Positions 23,286 through 31,142 of a DNA stretch of 31,450 bases are shown piece after piece. The translations under genes and the position numbers were made by a program. Origin of the DNA: Bacillota bacterium (GTDB lineage Bacteria > Bacillota > Clostridia > Oscillospirales > Ruminococcaceae). The stretch is taken from contig JAEYXR010000126.1 in the NCBI GenBank assembly GCA_023431215.1, forward strand, positions 1 through 31,450, given 5' to 3'. The notes under the pieces are model-generated. The model saw only the letters and a program-made list of their open reading frames with translations, searched no databases and had not been told where the DNA came from. How positions within the stretch are numbered: the first letter of the stretch is position 1; every line of letters starts with the position of its first letter.

Positions 23286-23718
23286 GCAAAGGCATAGCAG
23301 GCAAGCAAGGTTAAAGATTTGTTTTGTGAATCGGTATCATTAACATGAAAGCAAGAAGATGCATTCAAGCAACTAACCGAAGCTTTAACAACAATATACG
23401 GTTCCTCTTTAGATTGAATCATTTTATTCTCTCTAATACATATCACGAATGCACTACTATAATATATACCTTTAAACCACTGTGGGTGAATGGTAAAATA
23501 ATTCCACAGTTTCTTAAGCTGCTCAAGCCTGTAGCAGCATGAACCAAAGCTAACCAAAATAGCAATGTTAACTAATGTTATTTACAATATAGGGCATGTT
23601 TACTGTGCTTTTTAGTTATTATTCAATTTCCTTGATAATTACTGTGATGCCGCAGCATACTATAACTGACAAATATCATGTATGGACACAAACAGAGAAT
23701 TAATAGGAGGAATGAAAA
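23286..23718. other. 433-bp region without a supported gene
   Basis: Short open frames exist on both strands, but none has a Shine-Dalgarno or convincing composition. A possible promoter for the next gene is TTGATA (23632-23637) with TACTAT (23658-23663), but the 20-bp spacing is too long to trust. Confidence 0.3.
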
Positions 23719-23892
23719 ATGGCAAAAGCAGGAATGCGCAGACCAAGCCCCAAGGAGCCTCACGGTACCGAAAGTAATCACATAACCCATATTCCCAAGA
23801 ATAATGAACCTCCGGTACCGGAGATACAAGGCAAGGCTAAACATACCAAGGCAAAAGCCGGCCCTGTGGTAGACCTTCCACCAGAGACCTGA
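23719..23892 (+). CDS. 57-aa basic, proline-rich small protein, function unknown
   Basis: AGGAGG (23705-23710) lies 8 nt before the ATG, and a terminator follows about 55 bp after the stop, so this is probably a real monocistronic gene. The protein starts MAKAGMRRPSPKEPHG and continues with ESNHITHIPKNNEPPVPEIQG, then the Lys/Ala-rich KAKHTKAKAGP. It is hydrophilic with many Pro, Lys and His, has no signal peptide or membrane segment, and is likely disordered. An upstream ATG at 23712 opens a different short frame. I do not recognise a family with certainty. A nucleic-acid-binding or ribosome-associated role would fit its charge, but that is a guess. Confidence 0.75.
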   Translation: MAKAGMRRPSPKEPHGTESNHITHIPKNNEPPVPEIQGKAKHTKAKAGPVVDLPPET

Positions 23893-23946
23893 AAGGACAA
23901 CATCTTTGTGGCAATTAATTTTGTCAAACTAAAAAAGGCGCAATTT

Positions 23947-23979
23947 AAAGGGGAGTAGCAAAAACTGCTCCCCTTTTTT
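23947..23979. terminator. Terminator, probably bidirectional
   Basis: AAAGGGGAGTAG (23947-23958) pairs with CTGCTCCCCTTT (23965-23976, one G-U) and is followed by TTT. On the minus strand the stem is followed by AAATTG, so it may also end the kinase gene transcribed from the other side. Confidence 0.87.
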
Positions 23980-24091
23980 GATAACCGCTACATATATTTA
24001 TGCTTCTGCTCAATCACTCTTTTTTAGTTTGCGGTGATAAAGAAGCGTACTGCTTCTCCTTTTATATGCTTTTTATGGTGAATCTTATTAC

Positions 24092-25345
24092 TTAAGCTAA
24101 AGTGGTGAGGAAAAAGTCAGGGTCTCCAAAATTTCCGGACTTTAATACCAGGCGCAGTGACGTATTTTCGGCAGGTACCATAACAGGGACACCGGGAGCA
24201 ACACTTTCTCCAATATAAAATGAGAGGTATCCTAAGGCCTGGGTAACTGCACCAGAGGTTTCACCACCTGCCACAATTAGCCGGGTGCACCCGGACTGCA
24301 CTGCACGGCGGGCAAGCTCGGCAAGTGTTTTCTCCAAAATATCAGCAGCTTGGGCATCGGTGTTTTCTAAAATTCCGCCGCTGCCGGCACTGTATATTAA
24401 AACATCTTTGTCCCGGTGGGTCTGCAGAAAGCTCCATGCTTCTTCAACAGACTGGCTTTTATCCAACAGGTGCTTTGGATTAAGCATATAGCCATGGCCA
24501 CCGGACTGTAAAAAGCGCTGTACCTGCTCTTTGGTGGCAACAGAGCAACTGCCTGCTAAAAGCACTCTTCCACCGGTGTTGTGCAAGTGCCCAAAAGAGG
24601 GAAGTGTTACCCGACTGCCGCCGGTTTTAAAAGCAGCGAGATCCTTGAGCAATCCGGAACCACCGGTTAAAAAGGGGAGGTTGGCAAAATTTTTGGCAAT
24701 CTGCTCACCGTGTTCCGGCAAATAATAGTCAACACAAAGATAAAAATGGGGGTTTTTCTGCTGCAATAATGCAATTAGCTCCTGTAGCTCTTTGGGTTGA
24801 CCAAGCAACTGAGCGTTAATTTTAAATGTAGGGTATTTGCTTTGGGGCTCCATCAGTTTAGTAATGTCGCTTTCCCACATTGGGGTCAAAGGATGGTTTT
24901 TCATATGGCTTTGGGCAAGGGGAACATCAGCAACATACAAAATACCGTCCCGCACAGTTCTTTTATTGACAGGCAAGGCAGGGCAAAGGATAGAGTAGGG
25001 AGTGTTACATTTTTCCAAAATACTGTCTGCAACCGGTCCGATATTGCCATACGGGGTTGAATCAAAAGTGGAACAGTATTTAAAATAAAGGGTATCGACA
25101 CCCCGTTTTTGCAGCCAGCTTACCGCAGCAAGGGTATCGGACACTGCGGCAGCAGTTGCCTGGGTACGGGATTTTAACGCAATGACAACTGCGCCAAACT
25201 CCAAAGGAATTTCTGTGTTGTCATTTGGAATACCGCTAATCAGTACAGTGGGGATTCCGCCGGCGGCCAAAAAAGATGCAGCATCACCGGCTCCCGTAAA
25301 ATCATCGGCTACACAGCCTACCAACAGCTTTTGATGTGTGAACAT
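24092..25345 (-). CDS. Four-carbon acid sugar kinase (OtnK/DtnK, DUF1537 family)
   Basis: The protein is 417 aa, normal for the family. The N-terminal sugar-binding domain starts LLVGCVADDFTGAGDAASFLAAGG. The middle has FKYCSTFDSTPYGNIGPVAD and CPALPVNKRTVRDGILYV. The C-terminal nucleotide-binding domain contains LLAGSCSVATKEQV and LIVAGGETSGAVTQALG. Family members phosphorylate 3-oxo-tetronates, or D-threonate/D-erythronate, at C4 in the cytoplasm. Pathways normally pair the kinase with a dehydrogenase plus an aldolase-like decarboxylase or isomerase; none lies within this window, so it stands alone between two opposite genes. GGGGAGG lies 7 nt before the ATG. Confidence 0.92.
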   Translation of the reverse strand: MFTHQKLLVGCVADDFTGAGDAASFLAAGGIPTVLISGIPNDNTEIPLEFGAVVIALKSRTQATAAAVSDTLAAVSWLQKRGVDTLYFKYCSTFDSTPYGNIGPVADSILEKCNTPYSILCPALPVNKRTVRDGILYVADVPLAQSHMKNHPLTPMWESDITKLMEPQSKYPTFKINAQLLGQPKELQELIALLQQKNPHFYLCVDYYLPEHGEQIAKNFANLPFLTGGSGLLKDLAAFKTGGSRVTLPSFGHLHNTGGRVLLAGSCSVATKEQVQRFLQSGGHGYMLNPKHLLDKSQSVEEAWSFLQTHRDKDVLIYSAGSGGILENTDAQAADILEKTLAELARRAVQSGCTRLIVAGGETSGAVTQALGYLSFYIGESVAPGVPVMVPAENTSLRLVLKSGNFGDPDFFLTTLA

Positions 25346-25617
25346 AGCATTGCCTCCCCATAGGTTGTAGTTTCATTTTATTTTACTAAAGCCAGGCAAT
25401 AAAGTAAAGAAAGAGTAACGGCCCAAAAATACAGGTAGCGCCGCACAATAAATTTTCTCTCAGAATTAGCAGGTAAAATTAAAATCATTAGGTTATCCAG
25501 TATCGTCTAAAATGAAATTACAGCAAAAGCAAGTTGAGATAAATGAAGGATGGATATACCAAAACTTTCTATTTCTAAACTGATTCCTTGATTTTGCAAT
25601 GTTTTTTTACATAAATA

Positions 25618-25646
25618 TTGACTATTGCGACATTTTTTACTATAAT
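25618..25646 (+). promoter_or_regulatory. Promoter of the PatB-like/peptide ABC operon
   Basis: TTGACT (25618-25623), exactly 17 bp, then a perfect TATAAT (25641-25646). The start should be near 25653, leaving a leader of about 195 nt. A TTGCGAC (25625-25631)/GTCGTAA (25648-25654) imperfect dyad straddles the -10. The stretch 25346-25617 shows no gene. Confidence 0.75.
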
Positions 25647-25735
25647 TGTCGTAACGCAAGAATAATTTATCGCTTTAAATTGCATTTTGTTACATAATAT
25701 GAAATTTGTGCTGTAAGAAAAATGCTTCATAACAT

Positions 25736-25820
25736 TTGCGACGCTTTTAGATCGTCGTAATTTTTTTACGCAGGACTTACCATTTTTTTTGAATACATAT
25801 CAGATTTTTTGAATAAATAT
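25736..25820 (+). repeat. Leader repeats upstream of the PatB-like gene
   Basis: A second TTGCGAC (25736-25742)/GTCGTAA (25754-25760) dyad repeats the one over the promoter. TTTTTTGAATACATAT (25785-25800) and TTTTTTGAATAAATAT (25805-25820) form a tandem repeat with one mismatch and a 20-bp period. These look like paired regulator sites, but no regulator gene is adjacent. Confidence 0.5.
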
Positions 25821-25847
25821 ATGTAACTTTTTGTTAGGAGGACAAAA

Positions 25848-27044
25848 ATGAACTTTTTTTCCAATGAAAATATCAATTTAGATATTTTAAAGAAACGTGC
25901 TTTTAATTACCGATGGGCAGAAGTTCCTGAGGGGGTAATTCCTCTTACGGCTGCTGATCCGGATTTTCCCGTGGCACCGGAAATTCGGCAGGATATTATT
26001 GATTATGTAAAGGATGGTTACCTTTCTTATACACCGAAGCTAGGCCTGCCCGAATTTAGAGAGAGCATTGCAAAATGCCTCAATGAGCGCAAGCAGGAAA
26101 ACGTAGATGCCCAGCTGGTGCTGCCCATTGACAGTGCAGCAAGAGGCATGTATGTCATTGCTGAGACTGTTTTGCAGCCCGGGGATGAAGTAATTATTTT
26201 TGACCCCGTAGACTATCTGTTTAAAGAATCTACCCTGGCTGCCGGCGGTGTTCCTGTTTACTTTCCTGCAAAGCTAAAGGCCGACAATTCCGGCTTGGAT
26301 TTAAGCGAGCTGGAAAGCTATGTTACCCCAAGAACCAAGATGATCGGTTTTTGTAATCCCCACAATCCTTTGGGTATGGTGTACAGCAGAGAAGACCTGG
26401 AGCATGTATTGGACATTGCCAACCGTCATAACCTTTGGATTATGAACGATGAAATTTGGTCCGACATTGTATTCCCCGAAAAGCCCTTCCTCAGCCTTCT
26501 GGCTTTGGGGGCCGAAAAAAATCAGCGTACCCTGTCTGTCTTTGGCTTCTCCAAGAGCTTTGGTGTGGCAGGCCTGCGCATTGGCTGCATTTATGCACCC
26601 AACAAAGAAATTTTTGACCGTTTGGTAGCTAAGTCGGCTGTGATGACCACCGCCGGGGGCATCAGCTCTCTTTCTCAGATTGCCGGCATGGCATGTCTGG
26701 ACAAGTCTTATTACTGGGTTGAAAAATTCCTGGAGCATTTAAAGGGCAACCGTGATTATGCTTTGGAGCGCATCAACAAAATGCCCGGTCTAAGCTGCCA
26801 TATGCCCTTTGCCACTTATTTGCTGTATATCAACATTGAGGGCACCGGTATGGAGGGTCAGGAGTTTGTTGACTATATGCTGGAGCACGGCAAGCTTGCC
26901 TTGGTTCCCGGTACCGAAAAGTTCTTTGGTCCAGGCTCACGGGGACATGCACGTCTTTGCTTTGCCACCAGCCGTGAAATGCTTACTGAAGGACTCAACA
27001 GAATGGAAGCAGCGCTGAACGACTACTATGCTTCCCGCAAGTAA
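25848..27044 (+). CDS. PatB/MalY-type PLP C-S lyase / aminotransferase
   Basis: This 398-aa protein is a fold-type I PLP enzyme. PEGVIPLTAADPDFPVAPEI near the N-terminus is typical of MalY/PatB cystathionine beta-lyases. Cofactor residues are visible: NPHNPLG (Asn170/Asn173 region), NDEIWSDIVF with the PLP aspartate, and the Schiff-base lysine Lys236 in FGFSKSFGVAGLRIG. ARLCFATS near the C-terminus holds the carboxylate-binding arginine. Likely reaction: beta-elimination of a cysteine S-conjugate or cystathionine to thiol, pyruvate and ammonia; an aminotransferase remains possible. AGGAGG lies 8 nt before the ATG. It heads an operon with a peptide ABC transporter. Confidence 0.87.
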   Translation: MNFFSNENINLDILKKRAFNYRWAEVPEGVIPLTAADPDFPVAPEIRQDIIDYVKDGYLSYTPKLGLPEFRESIAKCLNERKQENVDAQLVLPIDSAARGMYVIAETVLQPGDEVIIFDPVDYLFKESTLAAGGVPVYFPAKLKADNSGLDLSELESYVTPRTKMIGFCNPHNPLGMVYSREDLEHVLDIANRHNLWIMNDEIWSDIVFPEKPFLSLLALGAEKNQRTLSVFGFSKSFGVAGLRIGCIYAPNKEIFDRLVAKSAVMTTAGGISSLSQIAGMACLDKSYYWVEKFLEHLKGNRDYALERINKMPGLSCHMPFATYLLYINIEGTGMEGQEFVDYMLEHGKLALVPGTEKFFGPGSRGHARLCFATSREMLTEGLNRMEAALNDYYASRK

Positions 27045-27058
27045 GAGGCAGATAAGAG

Positions 27059-27454
27059 ATGATAAGTGTTTCAATTGATTCAATCTCCTTTCAACTGGGT
27101 ATGATTGAGGCTTTTTGCGAGATGGTGGAGCGGGGACTGAAGCCTTTGGCGTTAAGTGCTTCGCTTACACCGGAGGAGTTTGTCGTGATAGAGCCTCTGG
27201 CTGCCAATACCGCTGTGCGGTATGGTCTAAGCTGCAAGGCGGAGATGGACTTTCCTGTTACCAGCCTTGCGCCGGCGGCCGAAACCCAAGGCAAAGCAGT
27301 CATACTTTTTTATAAGGACACCAAAGTGCTGAAAGCTTATGAAAGCATGAAGCAGCAGGTAAAAGACCTGCAAAAGGCAAATAAATACACACCAGAAGCC
27401 CAAAAGCAGATGGGTGATGTCTTTAAAGCCTTACTTGGATACCCCGCAAACTAA
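27059..27454 (+). CDS. 131-aa protein of unknown function
   Basis: I do not recognise a family. The start lies 14 nt after the PatB-like stop, with a weak ribosome site (AGAGG), so it is probably translationally linked. Residues about 1-85 mix strands and helices (MISVSIDSISFQLGMIEAFC at the start). The C-terminal 50 residues are charged and helical (KVLKAYESMKQQVKDLQKAN). There is no signal peptide or membrane segment; it contains two cysteines (about residues 20 and 60). The position between a C-S lyase and a peptide-binding protein suggests a small accessory protein of that pathway (inference). Confidence 0.7.
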   Translation: MISVSIDSISFQLGMIEAFCEMVERGLKPLALSASLTPEEFVVIEPLAANTAVRYGLSCKAEMDFPVTSLAPAAETQGKAVILFYKDTKVLKAYESMKQQVKDLQKANKYTPEAQKQMGDVFKALLGYPAN

Positions 27455-27471
27455 ATTAATTCAATGTTTTC

Positions 27472-27540
27472 GGCTGAGAGGCTGATACATATATCACTAT
27501 GACCCTTTAAGAACAGACCGTTTTAGGCGGCATATCAAAA
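27472..27540 (+). other. TPP-riboswitch-like but degenerate leader before the binding protein
   Basis: GGCTGAGA (27472-27479), a TGATA/TATCA hairpin (27483-27496), ACCCTTT (27502-27508) and GAAC (27511-27514) follow the order of conserved TPP-aptamer blocks. The 5' GGGGTGC strand and the CTGATCTGG/AGGGA parts are missing. It is therefore either a decayed aptamer or a chance match. Confidence 0.2.
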
Positions 27541-27553
27541 GGAGGAATTTCCA

Positions 27554-29113
27554 TTGAAGAAAAGAATCATCGCATTTGTCAGCGCTGTTTTAGCACTGTC
27601 TATGCTGGTTGTGGGCTGCGGCGGCAGCAACAATGCCAGCAGTGCACCTGCAGCTGACGGCAGCAGCGGTTCTTCCGCAGCCAATAAGGATACCCTTGTC
27701 ATTGCCATTTCCGGCGAGCCCCGCAGCTTTGACCCCTATGGCTCCAACGACAGCATTTCCAGTACCATGAAAGACCAGATGTTTGATACTCTGTTCAAGC
27801 AGAATGAGAATAACGAAGTTGTTCCCAGTCTGGTTGACACCTATGAGTGGATTGACGACACCACCCTCAACTTCACCGTTAAATCCGGTATCAAGTTCCA
27901 CAACGGCGAAGAGCTGACCATTGGTGACGTTCTTTACAGCTTTAAGCGTGGTATCGACAGCGAGTACACCACTTGGATTGTCGAAAATATCGACATTGAC
28001 AACACCAAAATTTTGGAAGACGGCAAGACCCTGCAGCTGAAGCTGAAGGCTCCCAAGGGCGACCAGCTGGCTGCTCTGTGCTTCCTGTACATTGTCAATG
28101 AAAAGACCGCCTCTGCTGCCGATTATAACGCAGAGACCGGCCCTGTGGGTACCGGTGCCTTTAAGTTCTCCAAGCAGGTTAAGGGCGACCGCATTGAAAT
28201 GACCAGCAACGCTGACTACTGGGATGGCGCACCTAAGTTTAACAACCTGACCTTCCGCGTTATTACAGAGGCTGCCAGCCGTACCATTGAGGTAGAGTCC
28301 GGCGGTGTTGATATCATCTACAACGTTTTGCCTACCGATATTCCCATTTTGGAAAGCTCCGAGGGTGTTGTAATGCACCGTGCTCCCAACTTCTCTCTCA
28401 ACTTTGTGGGCTTTAACTGCACCCGTGCTCCCTTTGACAACCCCAAGGTTCGTCAAGCAATTACCTATGCAGTAGATAAAGAGTCTATTGTAGAGGCAGT
28501 TTATGGCGAGACCGGCTCTGTTGCCACCGGCCCCATTTCCTCTGTTATCTGGGGTTACTCCGACGACGTCATGCAGTATACCTATGATCCCGAAAAGGCA
28601 AAGGCTCTGCTGGCCGAGGCTGGATTCCCCGAGGGCTTCAAGACCACCTTTACTGTTTCCGATTCTCAGCAGCGTATTGATACCGCTGAAATCATGCAGA
28701 ATCAGCTGCGTCAGGTTGGCATTGAGGTTGAGACCATTGTTCTTGAAAATGCCACCTATCTGGATAAGATTGTAAACAACGACTTTGATATGTTTGCTTT
28801 GGGCTGGACCACCAATACCGGCGATGCTGATTACGGCCTGTACGAGACCTTCCACAGCGGCCTGCCCACATGGTCCAACACCACACAGTATAGCAATGCA
28901 GAGCTGGACAAACATCTGGAGGAAGGACGCGCCAGCGTGGATCCCGAGGTTCGTAAGGCTGCCTATGCTGCTGCACAGAAGATCATTGTAGAGGAAGCTC
29001 CCGAAATCTTCCTGTGGAACGGCGAAGAGATTCTGGCTGCCCGCGATTATGTCAAGGGTCTGGTTCTGTCTCCTTCCGGCAGACACAACTTCGGCAGCGT
29101 GTACTTTGAATAA
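27554..29113 (+). CDS. Peptide ABC transporter substrate-binding lipoprotein (DppA/OppA-like)
   Basis: The protein is 519 aa, the SBP_bac_5 family size. It starts at TTG 27554 with GGAGG 8 nt upstream. The signal peptide ends in the lipobox LVVGC (Cys about 22), followed by a Ser/Ala/Gly-rich linker. Family landmarks are PRSFDPYGSNDSISSTMKDQMFDTLF, YEWIDDTTLNFTVKSGIKFHNGEELTIGDVLYSFKR, GAFKFSKQVKGDRIEM and FDNPKVRQAITYAVDKESIV. It binds peptides or related solutes outside the membrane and delivers them to DppBC. It follows the PatB-like and 131-aa genes after about 100 bp. High use of GCC/CTG/AAG codons suggests strong expression. Confidence 0.93.
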   Translation: MKKRIIAFVSAVLALSMLVVGCGGSNNASSAPAADGSSGSSAANKDTLVIAISGEPRSFDPYGSNDSISSTMKDQMFDTLFKQNENNEVVPSLVDTYEWIDDTTLNFTVKSGIKFHNGEELTIGDVLYSFKRGIDSEYTTWIVENIDIDNTKILEDGKTLQLKLKAPKGDQLAALCFLYIVNEKTASAADYNAETGPVGTGAFKFSKQVKGDRIEMTSNADYWDGAPKFNNLTFRVITEAASRTIEVESGGVDIIYNVLPTDIPILESSEGVVMHRAPNFSLNFVGFNCTRAPFDNPKVRQAITYAVDKESIVEAVYGETGSVATGPISSVIWGYSDDVMQYTYDPEKAKALLAEAGFPEGFKTTFTVSDSQQRIDTAEIMQNQLRQVGIEVETIVLENATYLDKIVNNDFDMFALGWTTNTGDADYGLYETFHSGLPTWSNTTQYSNAELDKHLEEGRASVDPEVRKAAYAAAQKIIVEEAPEIFLWNGEEILAARDYVKGLVLSPSGRHNFGSVYFE

Positions 29114-29191
29114 GAAGTAAGTACAAGATTGACAAAGCCTCCGGAGTCAACACCTGATTCCACCGGTCTTTGCCATGACGATAACTGATTT

Positions 29192-29240
29192 GTGGGAACT
29201 GTTTTCAACAGCATAAGAGTTGTCTGAAAATAGTTCCCAC
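29192..29240 (+). other. Intercistronic hairpin between the binding-protein and permease genes
   Basis: GTGGGAACT (29192-29200) pairs with AGTTCCCAC (29232-29240). The helix continues through a G-U and TTTTCA/TGAAAA to 16 contiguous pairs, with more after a bulge. A pyrimidine-rich but mixed tail (TTCTCCTATCTTC) follows. It probably lets the binding protein be made in excess over the permeases. Confidence 0.8.
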
Positions 29241-29281
29241 TTCTCCTATCTTCTTTCTCACCGATTAAAGGAGTGAATGCA

Positions 29282-30247
29282 TTGTTAAAATATATCGGCA
29301 AACGGCTATTGATGATGATTCCTGTTTTGCTAGGCGTCATCTTTATCGTCTTTTCCCTCATTGAGATCACCCCCGGTGACCCGGTGCGTCTGATGCTTGG
29401 CGATTCCGCCCGCGAAGAGGACGTGATCGCCATGCGGGAGGAGCTGGGCCTGGACGACCCATTTTTGGTTAAATTCGGCCGCTATGTGACCGGCCTTGTC
29501 ACCCGCGGCGACTTTGGAACCTCATATGAGAGTGGACGTCCGGTAATGACCGAGATCATGGAGCGTTTTCCCATGACCTTAAAACTTGCGGTGCTTAGTG
29601 CTGCAGTTGCAGTCATATTTGGCGTGGTGTGCGGAATTATATCCGCTACGCGACAATATTCCATCTTCGATAATGTTGCCACGGCGGTTTCGCTGATAGG
29701 TGTCTCGATGCCTAACTTCTGGCAGGGATTGATGGCGGTACTGATATTTTCAGTTTGGTTAAAATGGCTTCCGGCCTCCGGTTCATATGGGCCAGAGTAC
29801 TGGGTGCTTCCGGCACTGACGCTGGGAACCAGCTGCGCAGCAAGCGTCATGCGTACCACTCGTTCCTCTATGCTGGAGGTGGTGCGTCAAGACTACATTC
29901 GTACCGCGCGCGCCAAGGGCCAGTCAGAAAAAATTGTAGTGCTACGTCATGCCTTAAAAAATGCCCTGATTCCTGTTATCACGGTCATCGGCATTCAGTT
30001 TGGCAGTCTGCTGGGCGGTTCGGTGCTGGTAGAATCTGTTTTTGCCATGCCGGGTCTTGGCAAGTATATGATTGATGCCATTAAAATGCGCGACTTCCCC
30101 GTTGTACAGGGTAGCGTTCTGTTTTTGGCAATTGCCTTCAGCTTTGTAAACCTGGCTGTGGATATTATCTATAGCTTTATTGACCCCAGAATCAAATCCC
30201 AGTATAAATCCATTAAGAAAAAGAAGGAGGCGACCGCCAATGGCTAA
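29282..30247 (+). CDS. Peptide ABC transporter permease, DppB-like
   Basis: From the TTG at 29282 the protein is 321 aa (MLKYIGKRLLMMIPVLLGV start), with six membrane segments. The ABC permease loop reads RTARAKGQSEKIVVLRHALKNALIPVITVIG, the EAA motif that docks onto the ATPase. I prefer this TTG because GGAG (29270-29273) lies 8 nt upstream; a GTG at 29273 overlaps that site. The stop overlaps the next gene by 8 nt. Confidence 0.92.
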   Translation: MLKYIGKRLLMMIPVLLGVIFIVFSLIEITPGDPVRLMLGDSAREEDVIAMREELGLDDPFLVKFGRYVTGLVTRGDFGTSYESGRPVMTEIMERFPMTLKLAVLSAAVAVIFGVVCGIISATRQYSIFDNVATAVSLIGVSMPNFWQGLMAVLIFSVWLKWLPASGSYGPEYWVLPALTLGTSCAASVMRTTRSSMLEVVRQDYIRTARAKGQSEKIVVLRHALKNALIPVITVIGIQFGSLLGGSVLVESVFAMPGLGKYMIDAIKMRDFPVVQGSVLFLAIAFSFVNLAVDIIYSFIDPRIKSQYKSIKKKKEATANG

Positions 30248-31127
30248 TGCAGTAGCAACCAAAAACAAAGCAAAGTCTAATAAACGCACCAGCTTATGGA
30301 TGGATGTTTGGCGTCGTCTGCGTAAAAATAAAGCTGCAATGTTGGGTCTTACCATCATTCTTTTTATGGTCTTTTGCGCCATTTTTGCAGATTTCTTAGC
30401 TCCCTATGGCTTTGATGACCAAAACCTAAAAGAAAAAATGCAGTTTCCCAACAGCCAACATTGGCTGGGCACCGATAACTTTGGACGAGATATATTAAGC
30501 CGCATCATTTACGGCAGCCGTATATCCCTGCAGGTGGGCCTGATTTCTGTTGGCGTATCTATAGTAGTAGGTGGTATTTTTGGTGCCATGGCGGCCTTTT
30601 ACGGCGGAAAAACCGACAATATCATCATGCGCGCTATGGATATTTTAATGGCGATTCCCGGTATGCTGCTGGCCATTGCCATTGCGGCAGCCCTTGGCCC
30701 AGGTTTGGGCAACATGATGATAGCCATCGGTGTCGGCTCGGTGCCTGGTTACGCCCGTGTGGTCCGTGCTTCTGTGCTGACTGTCCGTGACGAGGAATTT
30801 GTTGAAGCTGCCCGTTCCATTGGCGCCAGTGACTGGCGTATCATTATCAAACACATCATCCCCAATGCGTTGGCTCCCATCATTGTACAGGCTACTTTGG
30901 GCGTGGCAGGTGCTATCCTGTCCTGTGCGTCTCTTTCCTTTCTTGGCCTGGGTATTTCTCCTCCCACTCCCGAGTGGGGTGCAATGCTGTCTGCCTCCCG
31001 CCAGTATATTCGTAACTATTGGTATATGGCCACCTTCCCGGGTATCGCCATCATGCTGACTGTTTATGCCCTTAACGTTTTGGGCGATGGTCTGCGGGAT
31101 GCACTTGATCCCCGTCTGAAAAACTAA
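30240..31127 (+). CDS. Peptide ABC transporter permease, DppC-like
   Basis: The protein is 295 aa from ATG 30240, with AGAAGGAGG 9 nt upstream; an in-frame extension back to 30180 would lie inside the preceding gene. A basic N-terminus precedes LWMDVWRRLRKNKAAMLGLTIIL, typical of DppC. HWLGTDNFGRDILSRIIYGSRISLQVGL and the EAA loop EAARSIGASDWRIIIKHIIPNALAPIIVQATLG confirm the family, and LSFLGLGISPPTPEWGAML closes the domain. It pairs with DppB. Confidence 0.94.
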   Translation: MANAVATKNKAKSNKRTSLWMDVWRRLRKNKAAMLGLTIILFMVFCAIFADFLAPYGFDDQNLKEKMQFPNSQHWLGTDNFGRDILSRIIYGSRISLQVGLISVGVSIVVGGIFGAMAAFYGGKTDNIIMRAMDILMAIPGMLLAIAIAAALGPGLGNMMIAIGVGSVPGYARVVRASVLTVRDEEFVEAARSIGASDWRIIIKHIIPNALAPIIVQATLGVAGAILSCASLSFLGLGISPPTPEWGAMLSASRQYIRNYWYMATFPGIAIMLTVYALNVLGDGLRDALDPRLKN

Positions 31128-31142
31128 GGGAGGCTGCCGAAG

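Noticed and set aside
23345..23542. A 65-codon plus-strand frame after rsgI
   Set aside because: No Shine-Dalgarno, no clear promoter, and composition unlike the neighbouring genes.
27590..29086. A 498-codon open frame on the minus strand opposite the peptide-binding protein
   Set aside because: It is a shadow of strongly biased codons in the real gene: no Shine-Dalgarno, no family resemblance, Gly/Asn/Val-rich composition, and the sense frame is an unmistakable SBP.
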